Of a stretch of DNA of 64,000 nt, positions 1 through 10,600 are shown in pieces; the first letter of the stretch is position 1; each line of letters starts with the position of its first letter. The position numbers and the translations under genes were made by a program. Below the pieces are notes generated by a model. The model did not search any database and had not been told where the DNA came from. It worked only from the letters and a program-made list of their open reading frames with translations. Source of the stretch: Acidobacteriota bacterium (GTDB lineage Bacteria > Acidobacteriota > Thermoanaerobaculia > Multivoradales > Multivoraceae); the NCBI GenBank assembly GCA_026707325.1, contig JAPOXA010000007.1, forward strand, positions 56,798 to 120,797, in the 5' to 3' direction.

Positions 1-17
1 GTTGCCTTGAGCTTCAT
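1..17 (-). CDS. possible start of ExbD/TolR-like gene (truncated by window edge)
   Basis: ATG AAG CTC AAG GCA on minus strand directly after the ExbB/TolQ stop; ExbB-ExbD order expected; too short to verify. Confidence 0.25.
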
Positions 18-23
18 GTCGAT

Positions 24-689
24 CTAGCTGGCGTCGCCGCCGGACTCCGGCGGGATGCCGCTCCGCTCCATCTCGCCGAAGGTCTCGAGCAGCATGTTCG
101 CCGACGTCTCGATGTCGCGGACGAACTTGTTGATCCGGCTCATGAAGTAGTTGTAGGCGAGCTGCGTCGGAATGGCGACCGCCAGACCGCCGGCGGTCGT
201 GGTCAGCGCCTCCTTGATGCCGGTGGCGACTGCGCCGGGGTTCGACAGGCCCTGTGCCGCCAGGGCGTCGAAACCGGCCATCATGCCGGTCACCGTGCCG
301 AAGAACCCGAGCAGCGGGGCGACGTTGGCCGTCGTCGCCAGCACCGCGAGGCCGCGCTCGAGGCGGCCCATCTCGAACAGCGCCGCGTTCTCGATCGTCT
401 TCTCGACATCTTCCTTGGGCTGGCCGTACTTCATCAGGCCGGCCTTGAGAATCGAGGCGACCGGACCACGGTACTCCTCGCATACCTTGACCGCTTCACG
501 AATCGAGCGGTTCACTACCAGCGCCTTCCGCACCTTGGGGAGGAACTCGTGAACGTTGATCCGAGCCCGCCGCAGCGCAATCAGTCGCTCCACCACCACC
601 GCTGCCGCGATGACGGAGAAAGCGAGCAATGGCCACATGACGGGGCCGCCCTCGTTCATCAACTTCCAGAACGTGCCACCAATGTTCAC
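24..689 (-). CDS. MotA/TolQ/ExbB proton channel family protein
   Basis: Three-TM ExbB/TolQ architecture; ...LLGFFGTVTGMMAGFDALA...GIKEALTTTAGGLAVAIPTQLAYNYF motif. Confidence 0.92.
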   Translation of the reverse strand: MNIGGTFWKLMNEGGPVMWPLLAFSVIAAAVVVERLIALRRARINVHEFLPKVRKALVVNRSIREAVKVCEEYRGPVASILKAGLMKYGQPKEDVEKTIENAALFEMGRLERGLAVLATTANVAPLLGFFGTVTGMMAGFDALAAQGLSNPGAVATGIKEALTTTAGGLAVAIPTQLAYNYFMSRINKFVRDIETSANMLLETFGEMERSGIPPESGGDAS

Positions 690-860
690 CTAGCTACCTC
701 CTCAGGACTACGCCCGCCAACTACGGGTCTGGTTGAACCGCCCGCCAGGAGGCGGACGCGATTCTGGACATGCGGTGACCCCTACACCGGGAGGGGTGCC
801 TGGCTCACCTTGGAACGGTGGAGCAATATAGCACACGGGTTCGGCTTTGGAACCGCCCGA

Positions 861-1376
861 TCAACCACGTTCCGGCGACGCGGCGGCCGCCTTCACGACT
901 CGCTCCAGCGGCCGGCGGTGGAGGTAGCAGAGGGCGGCGGCCAGAGCGTCGGATGCGTCGGCGCTGCGCCGCACCGGCACTGGCCCCAGCAGCACGTCGA
1001 CCATGCGGGAGACCTGGGTCTTGTCGGCCCGGCCACTGCCGCAGACCGCGTGCTTGACCTCGGCCGGCGAGAACTCGCGGACGTCCAGGCCATGCCGCCC
1101 AAGCACGGACAGGATGACGCCCCGGGCCTGAGCCAGCGCGATCAGGGAGCGGCTGTTGCGCCCGTGAAAGAGGGACTCGAGCACCGCCGCCGCCGGCTGC
1201 CAGCGGTCGAGCGTCTCCTCGACGCCCTCCGCCAATCGCGCCATGCGCGCCGCCGGTGTCGGCTCGGAAGCGAGGGCGATCCGGCCCGCGTCCAGTTGGC
1301 GAACCCTCGACCCCTCCTGCTCCACCACGCCGAACCCCGTGTAGCGACTCCCGGGATCGATCCCGAGGACGATCAC
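861..1376 (-). CDS. ruvC: Holliday junction endodeoxyribonuclease RuvC
   Basis: MIVLGIDPGSRYTGFGVVE start region (GTG start inferred at 1376), FHGRNSRSLIALAQARGVIL; ORF track extends further upstream. Confidence 0.93.
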   Translation of the reverse strand: MIVLGIDPGSRYTGFGVVEQEGSRVRQLDAGRIALASEPTPAARMARLAEGVEETLDRWQPAAAVLESLFHGRNSRSLIALAQARGVILSVLGRHGLDVREFSPAEVKHAVCGSGRADKTQVSRMVDVLLGPVPVRRSADASDALAAALCYLHRRPLERVVKAAAASPERG

Positions 1377-1395
1377 GGCAACGCCACGGAGACGG

Positions 1396-2160
1396 TCAGG
1401 ACGCCAGCCGCTCGAGCAGTTCGTCGTCCAGGTCGAAGTTGGCCCAGACGTTCTGCACGTCGTCCTGATCCTCCAGCGCATCGATCAGGCGCATGAGCGG
1501 ACCCGCGCCCCCTTCGTCTACCTGGACCAGGTTCTGCGGTTCCATCGTCAGTTGCGCGACGGTCGCGGTCAGGCCGCGCTCCTCGATCGCATCCTTCGTC
1601 GCATGGAACGCCTCGACCGAGGTGTAGACGCTATAGCTCTCGTCCTCGACGGAGAAGTCCTCCGCCTCGAGTTCGAGGGCAAGCTCGACCAGCGCTTCCT
1701 CGTCCACGCCGGAGCCTTCGAGGGCAGCGCGATCGAAGGCGAAGAAGCCGCGACGATGGAACATCCAGGCGACGCAGCCGTTCTCGCCCAGGTTGCCGCC
1801 GTGCTTGGTGAACAGGTGCCGGACCTCCGAAACGGTCCGGTTCCGGTTGTCGGTGAGGGTCTCGACCAGCACCGCCACGCCGCCGGGGCCGTACCCCTCG
1901 TAGGTGACTTCCTCGTAGGACACGCCTTCGAGTTCTCCGGTGCCCTTCCTGATCGCCCTGTCGATGTTGTCTCCCGGCACGTTCTGCGCTTTCGCCTCCG
2001 ACAGGGCGTGACGGAGTCTCGGGTTGCCCGAGGGATCGCCCCCGCCGAGCCGGGCGGCCACCGACACCTCTTTCAGGATGCGAGTGAAGACCTTGCTGCG
2101 ACGGGCGTCCTGGGCCGCCTTCTTGTGCTTGATCGTGCTCCACTTGCTGTGACCGGACAT
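1396..2160 (-). CDS. yebC: YebC/PmpR family DNA-binding regulatory protein
   Basis: MSGHSKWSTIKHKKAAQDARRSKVFTRILKE N-terminus is diagnostic. Confidence 0.96.
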   Translation of the reverse strand: MSGHSKWSTIKHKKAAQDARRSKVFTRILKEVSVAARLGGGDPSGNPRLRHALSEAKAQNVPGDNIDRAIRKGTGELEGVSYEEVTYEGYGPGGVAVLVETLTDNRNRTVSEVRHLFTKHGGNLGENGCVAWMFHRRGFFAFDRAALEGSGVDEEALVELALELEAEDFSVEDESYSVYTSVEAFHATKDAIEERGLTATVAQLTMEPQNLVQVDEGGAGPLMRLIDALEDQDDVQNVWANFDLDDELLERLAS

Positions 2161-2174
2161 CGCTCGTTTATCTT

Positions 2175-3467
2175 ATGCTGCGCCGCCACGTGACCGGCGC
2201 GACCAAACCCTCGGCGAGCGAGATCCTCGACCGCCTCGAAGTCTGGGGACAGAAGCTCGGCCTCGACGCCACGCGGAGCCTGCTCGACGTGCTCGGCAGG
2301 CCGCAGCAGCGCGTGCCGGCGGTGCTGGTCGCGGGGACCAACGGCAAGGGTTCGACCAGCGCCGCGCTCGCCTCGATCCTGAGCGCCGCCGGCTTCCGCT
2401 GCGGCCTCTACACCTCGCCGCACCTCGAGCACGTCGAGGAGCGGCTCCGGATCGACGGCACGGCGATATCGGAGACCGAACTCGGGCACTGGCTCCGGCG
2501 TGTGCTGGACGCGGCCGGCGAGGCCCCGCCGACCTACTTCGAGAGCCTGACCGCGGCGGCCTGGCTGCACTTCGCCCATCACGGCGTGGACGCCGCGGTG
2601 TTCGAGGTCGGCCTGGGCGGTCGGCTCGACGCGACGAACGTCTCGGACCCCCTGCTCTCCGTGATCACCCAGGTAGCGCGTGACCACGCACACCAATTGG
2701 GCTGGACCCTGACCTCCATCGCCGGCGAGAAGGCCGGCGTGATGCGTCCCGGCCGCACCTGCCTGACCTGGCCCGGCCGGCCGGAGGTGGAGCGTGAGCT
2801 TCACCGCTGCGCGGCGGTCTGCGGCGCGCGTCTCGTCGACGCGAGCGTCGGTGCCGAGCTCGACCGTCTTCAGGCGCCACTGGCCGGCCGCCACCAGTTC
2901 GGCAACGTCGCGCTCGCGATTCGGGCCGCGGAGGAGTTCTGCGCCCTCGCCGAAAGCGAACTCCCCGCCGCAGCCGTGAGGAATGGCGTCGACGCACTGC
3001 GCTGGCCCGGCCGCCTGGAATGGGTCGATCTGGAGGCCCATGGGGCACGCCGCCGGGTGCTCTTCGATGCCGCCCACAACCCTGCCGGCGCGGCCGCGCT
3101 CCGCACCTACCTCGACGAGACCGGGCTCCGGTTCGATCTCCTCTACGGATCGCTCGCCGAGAAGGAGCCGGAACTGTGCCTTCCCGTACTGGCCGAGAAG
3201 GCGGATCGGGTCGCGCTGACGGCGTTCGACCACCCCAGGGCGGCGTCGCCTGAAACGCTGGCGCCGCTGCTGCCGGCAGGTCGCGCCGCCATCCATGAAG
3301 ACGCCTCGAACGCACTCGAACGCTGCCTCGCGGCACCGTCGAGTCCAGACCACGCCCTTGTCGTCACCGGCTCGTTGTACCTCGTCGGCGAGGTCCGATC
3401 GGCCCTGCGCGGCCGCTACAACGTACCTCCCGCCGCAAGGAAAGTGGTCACGGGCTTCCGGCCGTAG
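2175..3467 (+). CDS. folC: folylpolyglutamate synthase/dihydrofolate synthase
   Basis: VAGTNGKGSTSAALASIL, TSPHLEHVEERLRIDG, FDAAHNPAGAAAL motifs of FolC/Mur ligase family. Confidence 0.94.
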   Translation: MLRRHVTGATKPSASEILDRLEVWGQKLGLDATRSLLDVLGRPQQRVPAVLVAGTNGKGSTSAALASILSAAGFRCGLYTSPHLEHVEERLRIDGTAISETELGHWLRRVLDAAGEAPPTYFESLTAAAWLHFAHHGVDAAVFEVGLGGRLDATNVSDPLLSVITQVARDHAHQLGWTLTSIAGEKAGVMRPGRTCLTWPGRPEVERELHRCAAVCGARLVDASVGAELDRLQAPLAGRHQFGNVALAIRAAEEFCALAESELPAAAVRNGVDALRWPGRLEWVDLEAHGARRRVLFDAAHNPAGAAALRTYLDETGLRFDLLYGSLAEKEPELCLPVLAEKADRVALTAFDHPRAASPETLAPLLPAGRAAIHEDASNALERCLAAPSSPDHALVVTGSLYLVGEVRSALRGRYNVPPAARKVVTGFRP

Positions 3468-3906
3468 CCGGGTCAGCGCCGCTGTCGATCTTCGCGACGC
3501 GAGCGGTGTGGCGGTCGCCGTCGAAGGGCGTGTCGAGGAAGACCTCGAGGAGTTCGGTCGCCTGGCCGGCGCCGAGGACGCGGGCGCCGAGGGCCAGGAC
3601 GTTCGCGTCGTTGTGGGCGCGGGACATGCGCGCCGTGAAGCTGTCGGTGGGGTTGACGGCCCGGACGCCCGCGAAGCGATTCGCCGACATCGCCATGCCG
3701 ACTCCCGTGCCGCAGACGAGCAGTCCGCGGTCGGCCTCTCCGGCGGCGAGGGCGCGGGCGACCTGGGCCGCCTTGTCCGGATAGTCGACGGACCCGGAAC
3801 CGTCGGCGCCGAAGTCCACGAACTCGATGCCGCGCGCCCGCAGCACCTCGCCGAGCTGGTTCTTCAGCTCGACCCCGGCGTGATCCGCGCCGACCGCGAA
3901 CTTCAT
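3448..3906 (-). CDS. rpiB: ribose 5-phosphate isomerase B
   Basis: MKFAVGADHAGVELKNQL..., LLVCGTGVGMAMSANRFAGVRA. Confidence 0.94.
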   Translation of the reverse strand: MKFAVGADHAGVELKNQLGEVLRARGIEFVDFGADGSGSVDYPDKAAQVARALAAGEADRGLLVCGTGVGMAMSANRFAGVRAVNPTDSFTARMSRAHNDANVLALGARVLGAGQATELLEVFLDTPFDGDRHTARVAKIDSGADPATAGSP

Positions 3907-3914
3907 CCGCCGGG

Positions 3915-4151
3915 CTACTCCCCGGACTCCGTTTCCGGTTCCGGCTCGGGCGGCGCTGGCGACGCCTTGGTCTTCTTGCTCGACGCCTTCTTGCTCGACG
4001 CCTTCTTCCTGGACGCCTTGGCCTTGGTCCGCCGCACCTTCACCGCCCGCGGCGCCGCCTCCCGGGCCGCGGCCTCCTCGCGGCGGCGCTGCTTGAGGCG
4101 CTTCAGCCGGCGCTGGCGGCGACGACGGAGTTTGCGGTCCTTCTCTCTCAT
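3915..4151 (-). CDS. small very basic Lys/Arg-rich protein with tandem KKASS repeats and acidic/Pro tail
   Basis: MREKDRKLRRRRQRRLKRLKQRRREEAAAREAAPRAVKVRRTKAKASRKKASSKKASSKKTKASPAPPEPEPETESGE; overlaps purE stop by 4 nt. Confidence 0.55.
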   Translation of the reverse strand: MREKDRKLRRRRQRRLKRLKQRRREEAAAREAAPRAVKVRRTKAKASRKKASSKKASSKKTKASPAPPEPEPETESGE

Positions 4152-4657
4152 TCCTGGAGCGTAACCGCATCCTGCCGCACGCGCTCGTCCGCGGCGGCAA
4201 CGCGCTCGCCCATCCCGCCGCGGTAGCGCTGCAGCGCGGCGGCCAGATCCGGATCGCCGAGCGCCAGGATCTGGAGAGCCAGCAGGCCGGCGTTGTCGGC
4301 ACGGTTCACGCCCACGGTAGCGACCGGGATCCCGGGGGGCATCTGCACGATCGCCAGCAGAGCGTCCACACCGTTCAGCGGACCGCTCGCCACCGGGACG
4401 CCGACCACCGGCAGGGTCGTCGCGGCGGCCACGACGCCCGGAAGCGCGGCGGCAACGCCGGCGCCGGCGATCAGCACGCCGATGCCGCGTTCGGCCGCGC
4501 CTTCGGCCCACTCGGCCGTTTTCCGCGGGGTTCGGTGGGCCGAGAGAACCCGCGCCTCGCAGCCGACCCCGAAATCGGCGCAGACCTTCGCCGCCTTCTT
4601 CATCGTCGGCCAATCCGAGTCGCTGCCCATGACGATGCCCACTCTGATGTCGCTCAT
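4148..4657 (-). CDS. purE: 5-(carboxyamino)imidazole ribonucleotide mutase
   Basis: VGIVMGSDSDWPTMKKAA, SAHRTPRKTAEWA, GVPVASGPLNGVDALLAIVQMP. Confidence 0.96.
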   Translation of the reverse strand: MSDIRVGIVMGSDSDWPTMKKAAKVCADFGVGCEARVLSAHRTPRKTAEWAEGAAERGIGVLIAGAGVAAALPGVVAAATTLPVVGVPVASGPLNGVDALLAIVQMPPGIPVATVGVNRADNAGLLALQILALGDPDLAAALQRYRGGMGERVAAADERVRQDAVTLQE

Positions 4658-4720
4658 TCGCTCCTGATCTCCGGGTTGCTGCTGGTGATGTGTCGATGTG
4701 TCGTCCGTGACGCCGCTCGC

Positions 4721-6322
<1,602 letters not shown>

Positions 6323-6397
6323 ACCACAGGCGCGCAAGGGGAACCTCACGTACCGCCGGCGGCCGGTTCCGCACGAAGTACCCCTAGAATCCAGGCG

Positions 6398-7738
6398 ATG
6401 AGGTCGAACGCCAACGGTGCCGAGCAGCGGCCGCTGCTGACCTCCGACGTTGCCGCCCCGGCCGACGCCCTGACCCGACTGGTCGCCCGCGGAGACCAGG
6501 AGTTCGAGGCGTTCTTCGAGCGCGTCGAGAGCGTCGAGCTGCTGCCGAAGGGCGCTCCCAACCGTGTCCGGCTGAGGAAGGAACAGGGGCTCGCGGTGAG
6601 GAAGATCGAGAACGGGAGGAGCCGTCTGGCGGCGGCCGACACGATCTCGGGACCCGCCTTCGCCGCCTGCTGCGACCGGGTGGCGGGAACGACGCGGTCG
6701 ATCGGCACGACACCGCCGCGAATCAGGACCGGCAGGTGGCCGGCGCTGCGCCTGGCCCAGATCGAACAGGCGGAATCCAGGCTCACCCGCGCCGTGAACC
6801 GGCGGCGCGTCGGATTCCCGATGGAGATCACCGCGCGCCGTCATCGCCGGCAGGTACAGGTCATCCGCAGCCGGATGGCCGCGCCGCCGCAGTTCGAGGA
6901 GTACTTCAGCCTGCACGTGAAGACGCCGTGGGGCGTCTGGGGCGGTCTGCTGCCGTCGCTCGCGGCCGAGGACCTGGACCCGGTCGCCCTCTGCCTCGTC
7001 GACCGGCTGCGCTCGCGAGGCCTGCCGCCCCACCGGCCCGGTCCCGGCGTCATCGTCCTCGGGCCCAACGCCGCCGCGGTCCTGCTCCACGAAGTCGTCG
7101 CGCACGCGCTGGAGGCGGACACCCTGGCCCTCTCCGGCTCTCCGGACCAGGTTGTCGGGCTGAAGCTCGGTGGCCCCGAGCTCGACGTGGTCGACGATCC
7201 GCGTTCCGCGCCGCTGGCCTGCAAGCGCTCGAGCGACGACGAGGGCACGGCGACGATCAGCCGCTGGCTGCTCAGGCGCGGCCGGGTCCGGCAACCCCTG
7301 GCCGACCTTGCCTGGGCCGAGCGCTGCCCGAGCATGATCCCGGGCGCCGCCCGCCGGGCGAGCCGGCATCGGCTCCCCGGACCGCGCACCACCCACCTCG
7401 AACTGCTTCCCGGCGCCATTCCCGAGAGGGAGCTCTTCGCCGAGGCCGCGGGCGGCCTCTACATCGGCGAGTTCGACAGGGGCAATCTGGATCCCTTCGA
7501 CGGCCGGTGCGTGCTCCGGGCGCCGTGCGGCCGGCGAATCGGAGCGACCGGACCGCGTGACCACACGGGTCCGATCGAGATCCGGTCGCGGGCCGTCGAT
7601 CTTCTCGCGGCGGTCGCCGCGGTCGGGGATCGTCCGCTCGCGGGCGGCGCCGGTTGGTGCGCGAAGGACGGCGCACTGCTGCCGGTCTGGGCCCGCTGCC
7701 CGTCGGTCCGCCTCGAAGGACTGCAGGTGGCCGATTGA
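6398..7738 (+). CDS. TldD/PmbA-family protein, TldD-like member with HExxxH
   Basis: [14 protein letters not shown] matches the TldD metal-binding HExxxHxxxxD pattern; C-terminal [10 protein letters not shown] typical of TldD/PmbA. Confidence 0.75.
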   Translation: MRSNANGAEQRPLLTSDVAAPADALTRLVARGDQEFEAFFERVESVELLPKGAPNRVRLRKEQGLAVRKIENGRSRLAAADTISGPAFAACCDRVAGTTRSIGTTPPRIRTGRWPALRLAQIEQAESRLTRAVNRRRVGFPMEITARRHRRQVQVIRSRMAAPPQFEEYFSLHVKTPWGVWGGLLPSLAAEDLDPVALCLVDRLRSRGLPPHRPGPGVIVLGPNAAAVLLHEVVAHALEADTLALSGSPDQVVGLKLGGPELDVVDDPRSAPLACKRSSDDEGTATISRWLLRRGRVRQPLADLAWAERCPSMIPGAARRASRHRLPGPRTTHLELLPGAIPERELFAEAAGGLYIGEFDRGNLDPFDGRCVLRAPCGRRIGATGPRDHTGPIEIRSRAVDLLAAVAAVGDRPLAGGAGWCAKDGALLPVWARCPSVRLEGLQVAD

Positions 7739-9165
7739 AGTCCGCTCGGCTGCCCGGCACGCGGAGCCTCAAGCTGGCCTTGGGCGCGGTGCGCGAGCGG
7801 ACCGGCGCCGCCGGTGCCGAGCTCTACGTGAAGGTCGGACGGACCCGCCGGATAGAGATCGATCCCTGGACGACGCCCCCGCCCGCCGACCCGGACGACC
7901 TGCCTGCCCAGGTGTCCATCCTGGACGAGCGGGGGTGGGCGCTGCGCGCCGGAGGCGCCAACCGCGCCCTTTTTCTCGCCGACTCCGGGCCCCTCCCGGA
8001 GCCGAACGGATGGAAGCGCCTCAGCCGCCACTCCCTGCGGCCGGGCACCCTCAGGCTGCCGGCGCCATCCCCCGAAACCTCGCCCGGGACTACGCCGTCC
8101 GCGAGTGCCGGCGCGGGCGAACGCGAGCCGGACGACGAGGAAGCGGCCGGCCTGGCACTCCTGCAAGGCGTCCTGCGGCGTCTCGGCGAGCGCATGCCCG
8201 AGGCCCGTCTCATCCGGGGTCGGCTGGATTGCGGAGCCAGCGCCGCGGTGCTCGCCAGCACGACCGGCGTCACCGGACGGACCGCGCTGCGGCTCGCAAC
8301 GGTTGAACTGGACTTCGCCGCTTCACGGGACGGCCGTCTTGGACACTGCAGGCTCTACCGCGCGGCCTCGAACCTCCACCTGCTCAGCGCCGACTCCATC
8401 GCGAGCGAGATCGCGGAGCGTCTGACGCTGGTGACGGCCCCCGCTCCACCCTTCCTGCCGGCCGGCGAGGTCGCCGTGTCGCCGGCACTCGGCTGCTACC
8501 TGCTGGCCCTGCTCGCGCCTCTGCTGCGGGGGCGCAACGGCTGGCGGCGGCTGCGGAAACTCGGCGCCGACCGGCCGCTCGGGCCGCCGCAATTGCAGAT
8601 CGTGGACGACGGCGCCCTCGATGCGGGCTGGATGAGCGCGGCGCTGGACGACGAGGGCGTGCCGACCCGGGCCGTGGCCCTGGTACACGACGGCGAACCC
8701 GGCGAGCCCCTCCTGAGCTGGGAGGACGACGGCTGGTCGGGCTTCGCCGCCGCCGGCTGCCGGCGCAGGTCGGGATGGCGAGCGCTACCGGAACTCTGCC
8801 ACTCCCACCTCTACATCGCGGGCGGCTCCGAACCCGCGGAGTCGATCCGGACCGGCATCGTGCATGGCTGCTACCTGCTGGACAGGGTGCCCGACGGCCA
8901 GTGTCATGCGACGTTCGAACCCTCGACGAACGGCAGCGCAGGACGTCTGGGAGAGGGACACTTCAAAGTCGACGCGATCGGCCTGGTCATCCGTCGCGGC
9001 GCCGTCCTGGGCGAGGCCCCCAGGGTGAGGCTGACCGGCTCCGTGCGGCAACTGCTCCAGGGCATCCGCGCCATCGGCGACGATCTTCGCTTCCTGCCCG
9101 CGCCCGGGGCAGTCGGCGCTCCGACCCTGCTGCTGACCGGGCTGCAGGTCGAGGCGATCGGCTAG
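7735..9165 (+). CDS. TldD/PmbA-family protein, TldE(PmbA)-like member without HExxxH
   Basis: C-terminal [42 protein letters not shown]...[12 protein letters not shown]; inferred TTG start overlapping upstream TGA. Confidence 0.65.
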   Translation: MKSARLPGTRSLKLALGAVRERTGAAGAELYVKVGRTRRIEIDPWTTPPPADPDDLPAQVSILDERGWALRAGGANRALFLADSGPLPEPNGWKRLSRHSLRPGTLRLPAPSPETSPGTTPSASAGAGEREPDDEEAAGLALLQGVLRRLGERMPEARLIRGRLDCGASAAVLASTTGVTGRTALRLATVELDFAASRDGRLGHCRLYRAASNLHLLSADSIASEIAERLTLVTAPAPPFLPAGEVAVSPALGCYLLALLAPLLRGRNGWRRLRKLGADRPLGPPQLQIVDDGALDAGWMSAALDDEGVPTRAVALVHDGEPGEPLLSWEDDGWSGFAAAGCRRRSGWRALPELCHSHLYIAGGSEPAESIRTGIVHGCYLLDRVPDGQCHATFEPSTNGSAGRLGEGHFKVDAIGLVIRRGAVLGEAPRVRLTGSVRQLLQGIRAIGDDLRFLPAPGAVGAPTLLLTGLQVEAIG

Positions 9166-9180
9166 GTCGGACAGCATGGT

Positions 9181-9270
9181 CGCCGCTTCGCGGCGTTTTC
9201 TTCCGCGGGTCAGAAGACCCACGGTCACCTGCCTGCGGCGCAAGTTCACCGGGGGTCAGAAGACCCCCGG
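9181..9270. repeat. modular intergenic hairpin repeat, locus a (module A + two copies of module B)
   Basis: CGCCGCTTCGCGGCG 9181..9195; GCGGGTCAGAAGACCCAC 9205..9222; CCGGGGGTCAGAAGACCCCCGG 9249..9270. Confidence 0.85.
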
Positions 9271-9290
9271 CTACAGACCCGCGCACCCAG

Positions 9291-10544
9291 CTACGGGGCG
9301 GGGACCGGGTGGCGGCGGATCGTCGTCTCGAGCTGCGCGCTGCTGCGAGCGCTGGGCTGGAAACGTCCACCGCTGCCGCGGAAAGTCCCGGCCGCGGGAG
9401 GAGTCGACTGCCTGCCGCCGGGGCCGACCGGCGTTCCGAGCTGAACGCCGCCGCGGGAACCCCCGAGCGGGATCGCCTGTGCCGGAGCGCCGCCCGGCCG
9501 CGCACCGGTCACCATGGGAGCGGCTCCGAGCGTGCGCGTTCGCAGGTGATCCCGGGTGAAGACCCGCGGCCGCTCCCCGGTGCGCCCTGCGTCCGACTCA
9601 CGCTCAGAGTCGGCGGTTTGCAGCTTTGCGTCGCCGGCGTCCCAGTCCGTTTCGAGGGCCTGGAGGGGAGCGGCGCGGTCGAGCGGCCCGTTCAGGACAC
9701 GGTCGCTGGTGGCCGGCGCCGGCAAGCTCCCCGGCGACTGGATCACTCTTCTTATGCCGTCGGCGCGCGCGCCCTCGCCTCCGGGCACCCGGCTCGCTCT
9801 CCGGGGAAGATCCCCGTCCGGCTCGGACGTCTCTGTTGCCTCCGCCGCCTCGACGGCGCCGCCCGCGTCACCGGCCGCCGCTTCCTGCTCCACCCTCGGC
9901 AACAGCAGGCTGCTGATGCGGCCCGGTTGGGAGTAGGTGCGCGGCGGCAGGGTCTCGAGCCGGCTTCGGTCCGCCTTGAGGAGCACTTCGGTGGCGAACC
10001 GGTTGACCGCGAAGTGCGGGTTCACATCGGTGAAGGCGAGGCGCGTGTCCAGGCTCAGGGCGTGGACGTAGTGATCCACGGCAGCGGCCGCGTCTCCGTC
10101 GTCGTCCGCGATCCGGCCGAGCTGGTAATGCGCCCAGGCGTTCCCCGGATCGAGTTCGACCGCCGTCTCGAGGTGCGCCGAGGCCAGCTCACTGTCGCCG
10201 GTCGTGTACGCGAGCAGCGCCAGGTTGTAGTGCGCGGGCGCCCAGGCGCCGTCCGCCGCGATCGCGGCCAGGTAGTGCTCGAACGCCCCCTCGACATCCC
10301 CGCGCAGTTCCAGCAGGTTCGCCAGGTCGTTCAGCGCGCTCGCGCGATCCGCGGACCGGGTCTGCTCGCCGACCACCTTGCGCTGCGCCGCGATCGCCAG
10401 GTCGAGGTTCCGGACCTCCGCCGTCGCAGGCTCGACCGTCTGCGCCGCGCCCTCCGGAACACCGCCGACCGGCAGGCCCGGCCCGGCCATCAGCCAGGCC
10501 AGCGCCAGCACCATCGCTCTCGACATCGTCTTCATGGCAGTCAT
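9291..10544 (-). CDS. secreted/periplasmic TPR-repeat protein
   Basis: signal peptide plus repeated TPR pattern (APAHYNLALLAYTTGDSELASAHLETAVELDPGNAWAHYQLGRIADDDGD). Confidence 0.75.
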   Translation of the reverse strand: MTAMKTMSRAMVLALAWLMAGPGLPVGGVPEGAAQTVEPATAEVRNLDLAIAAQRKVVGEQTRSADRASALNDLANLLELRGDVEGAFEHYLAAIAADGAWAPAHYNLALLAYTTGDSELASAHLETAVELDPGNAWAHYQLGRIADDDGDAAAAVDHYVHALSLDTRLAFTDVNPHFAVNRFATEVLLKADRSRLETLPPRTYSQPGRISSLLLPRVEQEAAAGDAGGAVEAAEATETSEPDGDLPRRASRVPGGEGARADGIRRVIQSPGSLPAPATSDRVLNGPLDRAAPLQALETDWDAGDAKLQTADSERESDAGRTGERPRVFTRDHLRTRTLGAAPMVTGARPGGAPAQAIPLGGSRGGVQLGTPVGPGGRQSTPPAAGTFRGSGGRFQPSARSSAQLETTIRRHPVPAP

Positions 10545-10600
10545 GTGGCTCTTTCGCGCGGGGCGCGGGATCGGAGTTGGCGGATTAGGATCCGCAGGAC

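Noticed and set aside
3950-4020. Short tandem repeats considered as CRISPR-like
   Set aside because: 15-nt in-frame coding repeats encoding KKASS, no spacers.
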